In this document: positions 1-9,700 of the stretch, in pieces | Layout of the letters: every line of letters begins with the position of its first letter | How positions within the stretch are numbered: position 1 is the stretch's first letter | DNA from: Haliclystus octoradiatus | Lineage: Eukaryota > Cnidaria > Staurozoa > Stauromedusae > Haliclystidae | DNA length: 64,000 bases | Assembly (NCBI GenBank): GCA_916610825.1 | Contig: OU744449.1 | Location: 6,778,243 to 6,842,242 of the forward strand | Direction: 5' to 3' | The notes under the pieces: generated by a model | Told to the model about the DNA's origin: nothing | Databases searched by the model: none | Seen by the model: only the letters and a program-made list of their open reading frames with translations | Made by a program: the position numbers and the translations under genes

Positions 1-269
1 TAAGTTCAAAAAATTTTGGAAATGGGCTCTCAATGCCCTCCTAAATTAACACACACAGACGCTTCAAACTTTCAAAAAATATAATTGAATCTCTATAAAG
101 TATTGTTGAATAATTTCCGATGTCTATAAAGGTGACAATCTCAGAAATATTACTTTGGCATTTAAATCCTATTGGATGAGAACCCATACTGAAAATTTTT
201 GCTTCAAAGTGATGCAATTGAATTTATGGCTTTCACTGCGATTGTGACATATTATTCAAGTGAGGCTCC

Positions 270-600
270 TGAGGTGAACTGCCACATGTTTATAATGGCT
301 GCGTCTGCAATATCTAAAATAGTATTTTCTATTTAATCAACGCTGTAAGGCCACGTTAACCCGTGCGAAAAATTTAGTTGGGTTCATTAACTGTTCATGA
401 TCAGTTCATGACCAGTTCAAGAAAGTTAAATGGCACAATTTTCATGAACATTTTTCTCATTAATTGTGCATAAACTGCCGTTTATGAGAATGATTAGACC
501 ATTTAACTTTCATGAACTGTTTTCACAGGGGCATATAGCAGTCAATTCTCTACATCTCATAGCTGGCTAATACATACAGGTTTTACTGTATGCAGGGTCC
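270..600 (+). mobile_element. 181-bp-family MITE interrupted by a hairpin element
   Basis: The left half (about 270-355) holds AAAATAGTATTTTCTATTTA and TAAGGCCACG. The right half (about 533-600) holds TCTACATCTCATAGCTGG and ACAGGTTTTACTGTA. The intervening 375-532 is a GTTCATGAAC-family hairpin. Confidence 0.7.
375..535. mobile_element. GTTCATGAAC hairpin MITE
   Basis: Arms contain CAGTTCATGACCAGTTC with GTTAAATGGCACAATTTTCA, and on the other side AGACCATTTAACTTTCATG, ending TGTTTTCACAGGGG. Inverted pairing of the ATTTAAC/GTTAAAT blocks forms the hairpin. Confidence 0.75.
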
Positions 601-755
601 GTTTTACTGTATACACAACTTTTTTGTTGAGGTTTGACCAATAAATCATAAAATTACCAATTTTCTTCTGAATTTGCTCTAGCCTTCAGGAATCTAGGAT
701 TGCAGAATTCCTACTTGTGTCGGACCCTGACTGTATGTATATGTTTGTTTTTCAG

Positions 756-3700
756 TGACAACCCAAAAGAATGGATTGTGAAGTCAGATAAATTTTATTT
801 CCAAGATATAAAATTTGTTGATATGGGTTTCTTCAAACAGGTATGACAGCTAGTGTGTGTATTCCTATGTTAATATTTTATTTTAAACTTTGTGACCATG
901 TTTTTATGTGTGATCATCAGATCATAAAATGTGATAATGTAACTTATTTCAGAGTTTTCAAATTGAATTTGGTCGACCTATTTGTAAATATAAATTTTTG
1001 GTCAATGATTCTGAGCGATGTGAAAGATTTATGACGGTTTTATTACAAAGTTTTGAAGGTATGTTAATCATATAAAACAGAACATCAATGTGAAATAATG
1101 TAATGGTCAATATTCCAACTGCTACTTTTAGTCACAGATGTTATTCTTCAACCGAAACACAGGAAAATTAGCTCAGATGGCATAGCAACCGAACTTCAGA
1201 TCGTGACTGTGGTTCAAACCCCCCGAAGGTCAACTCAGCCTTGACTTTATATGAAACATCAAATGAGTACCATCTGAGGATGGCGGATGTAATGGTCCAG
1301 AGGGAATTGCATTGTGAGTAGCTGCAACGCATCGTTGCGCATCGACAATCAAGACCTATCTGCCATGAAATCTGTTGAGATTGATCTGCAGTGTCGCGGG
1401 TGAGATCAACAAAGATTGTTTAAAATCATTGCTCTTAGTGAAAAAGCCACTCCTCTAGAAATAGAAGAGAGGTACGGGTTTCTTCGGTAGAGTGACATCG
1501 TCTACACTACTTTTTAATCGAAACACCATCCTTAAGCCTGGTTTCCATTTAGAATCGGGAGGTACTGGCAGCCATCACCAGCGAAAATCGAACGCACAGA
1601 AAGTGAATCATGTTTGATAATCGGTATGGCAAATTGGCACTTGCCGCCAGTGCCTGCCGATTCCAGGCTTTAGTGTCAGGAAGGAAATCTGATCATTCAA
1701 TATTTTTGAGATCCCACTATGATATTATCCACCTTGGACTCAGTTAGTAGTAAAATAACAAATAAAATAAACCAAGTTAAGCTAAATTGAATAAACCTGT
1801 TTTATTTTTATGAATGGCTTTGAACTAGCTATATAATATCATCCGCATCTATTCTAACTGTAATAGCAATTGATTGATAAATCACATTTTTGCTTATCAA
1901 CTAAAATTATAGATAAAAACCATTTTCAAAATCGTTGATTTCATCCTTCACTCTCTTCTTCAATACCAAATTTGCCAATTTGCATGACTTTGTATGTATG
2001 TATGTATGTATTTTATTTAAAACTCGTATTCTACTGAATGGAAATGTTTACAAGCAGTTGTCTGAAAGACACGTTTTACAGAATTCCGAGCAGTACAAAC
2101 ATTTAAAATGATTGGATTGCTGCTAGGTTTTCCAACCAGTTTATAACTGTCACCTCTATACAACAGCAACCTGTCTATAAAACTCTGATCAATCTTGATG
2201 TGTCTATAGTAATATTGAATCAATCCTACATATAAAATTCACCTGCATGTAGTGGTCAATTTATCTGCCTCTCGTAGATGGCTGCTATATACAGGTTTAC
2301 TGACATTATATCTATCAATTTCTTATTAGTTTCCACATTACAAAACTTTACTGAAGACTTGCGTGGGGATTTGTATTTAGTAAATTTCACTATCATTAAT
2401 GAGCATATCCAGCGCTTGCTGTAAAGAGAGAGCGTCTAGGAACCTTTTACTGTAGTTTCATAGTTGACTTTTGATGACGCACATTACATAAAATATTATT
2501 CTAATCAAAAATCTATTTAATATTAAATACACACAAATTATTTAGAAATTCGTTTTTAAATTTCCAGAAGCTCTGAATAATTCAACCACCACAAAGGCCA
2601 CATTCCCTGTTGTGTCTGAAGAACCGAATCCACAAACTTTAATGAATATCAAGTAAGTTGGTGTTGATAATAGGCAATCTCTCTCCCTATTAACACTATC
2701 TATCTCAATAAGAATAATGCTATGGCGTAATAGCACAGTATTTTGAAAATATTCAGGAGACAACAGTTAATTGAAGTTATATGCTGAGTATATACAGTGA
2801 AACATGTACACAGCAGTCACATTTAGGATCTAGAGATATTTACCACTATTTACAAATGGCCTATACATACATGTTAAATAATAGAAAATGCTTTTTGCAT
2901 ATTATTGAAATGACTATTGTAGATATTTGTCTGCTATTATAGTATGTTTAATGTTATAGATAATTGCATTATTGCTACAGTTATACTGTGTTTAGTAGCA
3001 TCCACTTATAGCTGAGCCGTCATGGACTGATCACCACACACTATGTAATTAGAAACTGCTGAAATACTGCTAAACAGCTACTGAAATTTCAGTAGTTTTT
3101 CAGTAGTATTTCAGTACCTTAAAATCTCATAATGACATAGCCATAACAGCAGGTTTTGTCTGGCAACTTAAAAATTATCATAAGGGTAGGCATAAAAATT
3201 CCATAAATACTTCCCCATTCTTGTTTGGAGCTCACCAAGAAATTAATTAACAAATTATTTGACTGTCAGAGCCCTCTTCGTCTTCATGTATGCTTATGTT
3301 TCATGTTTTCGTCACACTCCCATGGATTCACAAAATTATTGCAAAATAAAAGAAACAAAATTCTTCAAAATGCTAGAAAGGCTTTAACCGTCAGAATCAC
3401 AATAATATTTGACTAAAATAAGAAACGGAAAAGTACAGTAGTTAGTATATTTTTGTAGTATATTGTTTCTTAAATGATAATGAACAGTTCATGAGCTGTT
3501 TATCAAAACAAGGTTCATAAATTTCCAACTAATTATTTGTGAACCTTTTCTGAACTGTTCATGAATTTCTCATGAAATATTCATAAAATATCTATGAAGT
3601 TCATAAACAGTTTATGATGAACACGGAACTATTGAAAAAGAAAAAAAGTTCATGACTTCTTTGTAAATTTCTCCTGAAGTAAAGATGATTCCTTGTAATA

Positions 3701-6700
3701 ACATCATAACAGGTTACGTAAACTGCTAAATTTACTCAACCATAAAGATTAATTTATTTTAGATATCAATAATATATTTATTAATAAATTTTTGATTATT
3801 ATATTTGTAACAAATACTGTGATAAAAAACATGGGATTTCACAACGTTTCGCCATATCATATCTTCAAGGCATCACCAGGTATAAAAATACAAATTAAAA
3901 ACTTACAAATATATAGAGTTTGAATTTCTGTGTAATTGTATTTGATAATTTCCTTTGTAAACTCAAACTCTATATATTTGTAATTTTTTAATTTGTATTT
4001 ATATACCTGGTGATACCATGAAGATATGATATGGCAAAACGTTGTGAAATCCCGTGTTTTTATCGCTGTCATTTGTTAAAATTGTTACAAATAATATATT
4101 TATATTTATATTGTTTTTTTCTTAGGAAAAGCTTATTTGGAATCGAAGAAGATATTACTGAAACTGTGAGTGACTCTCACTTCTGCTTTTAATTGCATTT
4201 ATCTCACTAACTTTCTCTCTAATACTGTAGGTTACCTTGCTTACTATTAACATTTTTGTGTATTACTGAAATCACACCCATCATCATCATCATCTTTTCC
4301 ACAGGACTGCTAGACTGGGCGCTAGCCTACAGATCTAAAAACGTCAATTTGAAATTCACAAAAAAGTTACCATAAAAAATATTCTAAATACTCTCTTGTT
4401 TCTTGTTTTAGTTGATTTTTATTGTATGCCTTTCAAAAATCCAATTTACATTTTATGATTCACGGCCAAAGCCTTCTGAACACTTTGACAAAATCCACCA
4501 TATGATCAGAGGACTCTGACCGTAAAATGAGATTGATTCTATTAATCTGATTGGTTTAGAGCTATGACATCAAATCACCATATCAACAAAACGCAAACTC
4601 AGGTTTGAAAACGATACGAATCTTGCAATTCAAATCTGATGCAACCACTGCGAAAAACAGCTTCAGGAGTTCATGAACAGTCCATGAACAGTTCATGAAC
4701 GTTAAATGGCCCCAATTTTCATGGGCTGTTCATGAACTAACAGTTTGTGAACTTCCATGAACAGTTCATGATCACTTCATGGACAATTCATGGAAAATTG
4801 GGACCATTTAACGTTCATGAACTGCTGAAACTATTTTTTGCAGATGCACGCATGAGAATTTGATCAGGAAATTTCAAAAACATTAACTAACTTGTGTACC
4901 AGAGTCATGATGTGAAAGTTTATAGAAGTGTGCCAGTTACTTTATTTCATATATTAAGACTTTTTTCAGGAGAGAGATTCATAAGGTGAAAATCACTTTC
5001 CGAAGCGGCTTGTAGTTTTCTGATGCCTTCTCATTTTCTTCTTACTTACCTTGTTGTGCACTATTAAGCAATTGGTGCACAATTTCCTATGAGCCATTGA
5101 TATTTGGTTCACGAGAGGAGTGTAAGAAGAAAAAGCATAAAAAATCACAAGCCACCGATGCGAGTGATTTTCGCCTTCAAGTTTTCTCCATGAGTAACTC
5201 AAGTCCGCCAAAATATCAATAGCTCATAGGAAACTATGAGCCAATTGCTTTGTGTTATAATTAGCACAACTTTTACAAGCATTTACATGACTTTCTTGCT
5301 CATGAAGTGGTTTTTAAAACTCCTGATCAAATTGGAAATTCTCATTTGTGATATCAAGTTTAAATTGTAAGATCGATTGTGTTTTCGAACCTAAGTTTTG
5401 CTATGGTGATTTGGCGTTAAACTCTAAACCAATCAGATTGATCAAATCATTTTCGTTATAATACAAAAAACTATTGCTCATAATAGCTAACTATTCACCA
5501 ACCGCTTGATATTACCAGATCATGTAATCAACGTGAATCAAATCTTGTATCTTTTTTCATTTTACTGATTTTCTTGCATTTATGTTATTTTGCGTGTAGG
5601 GTCGTCGTATCTTTGAACAAGTTAATACCTATACATTTCCTCCATTAATCAGAAATCACAAGGTTGGTATCATTAATCATTGATACTATTGTTTTAATGA
5701 TACTTGGTTTTATAATAGCTATTAGCTGTCCATCCCTGTCTACAGTGACGAAATAATGTTTATAAAACTTTATAATTGATTGTGGCATAAATCCTGGAAT
5801 CATTATATTATTAAGAACATCCCTGATACGTTTTGCCAAAATCAAGCTATTATTTTCTGCTGTTGCGAACACATTACGCATGCTCGGGTCGGCGGAAAAG
5901 AATGACATTTAATACAGAATTTTGTCTGCACACAAGCTCTTCTGATCTTACTGGAATTGCATTATAACAATGTAGTTTAGTGTGGTGTGATGTACTTATC
6001 AATTGAAGTCGCCTTTAGATCCTGGTTTGGACAGCTTGATCCTTTGTATTAGCTATATATTTTTAGAGAAGTAACCTTGTGAATTTATGTAGACGCGTCG
6101 TTACGTAGGTTTAGCACGCGCACATCTTATTTGATATTTAGTAAAACTGAATGTAATTATAGTGTGTTCTTTGTCAGTAGTGTTTGGAGATCAGACTGTT
6201 TCAGATAAAATTATAAATGTAGATAATTGGAATACGTATTTAGTCAAATATCAGTCAAGAATTTATGTATTATTAATAAAGTTATTGAATTTAAACACGT
6301 CTCTTGTTTTGTTATGCTGAACTGATGTTCTTTAAATCAAATACGCTGTCCGAAAAGTAAATTAAATCGGAGAGCCCGATATAGATCCATTTCACAAAGA
6401 TAACAATAGCTTTGTAATTGCCATGACTACATTACGCGGAATATTTTTCTCAAATAGGCGAGGACAGAGTATTTAAGAGCTTCAAAAGACTTACAGTTCA
6501 AGTAGAAAATGTTTATGAGCAATAATTTAGATAATGTGTTAGTGCATCCTTCCTATAACATCTGTACACTCAAACAAATATATTCTAGTTAGATTACATT
6601 TTATTTATAGTAAATAATTGCTACAAACTGATTATTCAAACTTATATATGTGGGATGGGATATATTAATATACATATTGCTTAAATATTTTTAAAAAGTC

Positions 6701-9700
6701 ATCTGTTAACAATGTGAAAAGCAATAAAAGTTGAGCTAGAACTATACAGATACTTGGAATTACCATCACCTAGAACTAACTTACACAGTAAGATCCAAAA
6801 ATTTTTTGGGGAATTTCAGAGACAACATCCCCTGACCCCTAGGAGAAGGTGCCTATGAAATTTGTCCTCCCAATTTTCATACTCCTACAGTTGGATGATC
6901 TGCACAGAGACTAACAGCAATTTCTTCCCTATTTTGGCATTGATCCCTCTAGGGGGTGTCGGGGTGTCAGCCTTTCGTTAGTGAATTCAACTTGAATTAA
7001 GTAAGGATTAATAGGATTTTAATGATTCTCACTAGATTCACATCTCACATCATTTTTTCTTCCTTAAAGCTGCGAATTCGAACACATACTCAATGTTTTG
7101 TGAGTAAAGAGTTTGTTGATTGGCTTATACGAAGAAGGGAATCACATACGCGAGATCAGGTAATATTAGTACAGTCAAACCTGTTATAACGGTCACCTTT
7201 GTACAGCGGCCACCTGTCTATAGTGGTCACTCTTGCAATGTTCAAAATAGTATTTTCTATTCAATCAAACATGTGTATAAAGGCCACCTGCCTATAATTG
7301 TCAATTTATATAACTCTAGTAGCTGGCTGTTATATACAGGCTTCACTGTAATCGCAAATGTTCAACAGAGTAATTATGGTATAAACCATTTATGTTAAAG
7401 CCAACATATTATATATTAGTATATTCTAGTATATTCTCTTCTCAACTTCGACTAATTCGAACTGATTTAAAACGTTCCAGAGTATTTCGAAACGGGCTTG
7501 TAGATAAGCAAGAATCTCATTTATTCAAATTCAAGTCAAGCGGGTTACATCGTATGGTCAATGCTAGGCGGCCTAGCCTGTGTGCAGACTCAAAACAAAT
7601 CTTTAGAGAAGTTTTGTTTTGAGTCTGCACGCAGGCTATGCTAGGCCTCTGTGTATGCATTTCTACATCTGATCATGATGATGATGACTGCTGTGATTCA
7701 ATCGGGTCATGCCGAACAATGTCTTTTGCATGAGAATATTTAATACACAATTGATTCCTGTGGATATAATTGAGACTCCACAGCTTGATTTGTTGTACAA
7801 CTGCTTTCCAAGATTTCGTTGCCCCTAGCAACATTATCCTTTCTAATCTCTGGCAAAATTTGTCAAGTATTTCATGAAATTTTGAACAGTTTATAGACTG
7901 TTGAATAGTTCATGAACTCAACGAATATTTAATGCACAGTTCATGAACTGATATTTTTTTAATAAAAGGCAACACAAGTAATTTTATATTGTTTTTTCGC
8001 AACTTGAACTATCGAGATCTACTACTTTAATTCCTAGAGACCTTTGTTGTAGTATTACATTTCTAGATCTTAATAATCAAATAAATATAGCCGATACGTA
8101 TAATTTGTCAAATTATTTTTAATAAAAATTTTAAAGTTCATGAACTGTTTGTAAAAGTCCACATGAAATATGCCATTAAACTTACATTATTTTGTATTTT
8201 GGCTTTTTGCATTCTTCATTGTCATCTTTAAAGTGTTGTTCTTATTTTCTAGTGTTTTGTTTGATTTTTATTTACTAGGCTGTTTCACTCTGTCAGTCTC
8301 TCTTAGATGTTGGTATCATTTATCATGTTTCAAAAGAGGCTACATTTAGTTATTCTGATGCATTGTGTAAATTCAATTTAAATGAAGAACAGCGCAAGGT
8401 AAACATCACAATCATTATATAAACTGAAACTGCACTATTGCAAGCAGTTAGGCCTAAGCAATCCCCTTCAAGCAATCCCCTTCAAAGTTTACTGAGTTCA
8501 TGAACTGTTCATGAATCATGAATTGTTCATGAAGATTCATGAATTGTTCACGAACAGCTCCTAAACAGTTCATGAACAAATATGAAAAATTGGCTCATTT
8601 AATATTGATGAAGTGTTTTTACAGGAGTTGTGCATTGACTTCACTGTTTTTGAATTGTATTTTATTTGTCGTAAATTACTTTAAAATGGTACTGCAGCAT
8701 TTTTGTACATGCCAGTATTCAAACCGAGAAGCTCATTTGAAACTTGAACATGATATGTTAGAATTAGAAACTGTTTTATATATTGATCATGTAGAGACTT
8801 TATCGTCCATATTTGATCAATTTTGTGAGTCAGTGTCCCGACGTTTCATAATTTGGTTACAAAAATAATTACCCTTACTGATAGTTTTGTAACACTTTGA
8901 AATAGCAGAAACAACACAATTTCTCATAATTTCCAATAAAGTGAATAATAATCCGAACACGTTCTGTGAGATGAGTAAGTTTGTAAAGTGTATATTCAGA
9001 ATAATGGGAGCTAAAGAATAATGCTCTATTTGTGCTTGTTTCTTTTGTATTTTTACTTCACCACTCCAGAAATGCAGTCATTATGGTTTTGGTTTATTTT
9101 TTGTCTCACTCTTTTTCCACCACTAAGGAGTTTCACAAAAGGAGTTACATGAATAAATACACTACTAAACAATTTAAGTTTCTGTCTCTTTTCTGTCTCT
9201 TGAAGAATTGCCGAACGAAATGACAGTATGCTTGCAGAATGATCGTTTCAACGTTCAGCTTAAGATGAAGAGATATATTTTATCAAGAAAAACACACAAG
9301 AACGACACGTACAAATAGAACATTTTCTCTATCTAATTAAGCAATATGCAGTATATTCAGTTCAGTTCAAATCAATTCCAACTCGTGAAAACATTTTCTC
9401 TTTCTAACTAGGCAATCTACCATCATTCGGAACATACACTGTATTCTGATCAACGTGAAATTGCACAATTTGTCATGATTCAGCCATCCATAATCGAATA
9501 ATACCGAAATTTTCCATTCATAAACTGTTCATGATCTCATCAACTTTCTAGACAGGAATGCATTGCTTGCTTTGTTGTTCATGCTATATTACAAGGCTTT
9601 TAATTGATAATTTTTGTTCTTTTCAGTTCAAATCAATGCCAACTCGTGAAAACAGTCATATAAGTGATGATTCATCTGTAGAATATAATGATTTTGATAC

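Larger units (their letters stand above)
1..755. other. Left-edge intron with nested MITE pieces
   Basis: No exon is recognised here. The stretch is most likely an intron of the DEP-domain gene, because its first visible exon begins at 756 after a TTTTCAG acceptor. Positions about 270-355 and 533-600 are the two halves of one 181-bp-family MITE, separated by a GTTCATGAAC-family hairpin element at about 375-532. Confidence 0.6.

Noticed and set aside
5645-5908. 87-codon - strand frame
   Set aside because: It overlaps the + strand exon 5600-5662, has no recognised motif or splice partners, and lies in an intron. I cannot exclude a small gene, but nothing supports it.
8539-8868. 109-codon + strand frame
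   Set aside because: It begins inside a GTTCATGAAC MITE and runs through intron DNA; no domain is recognisable.
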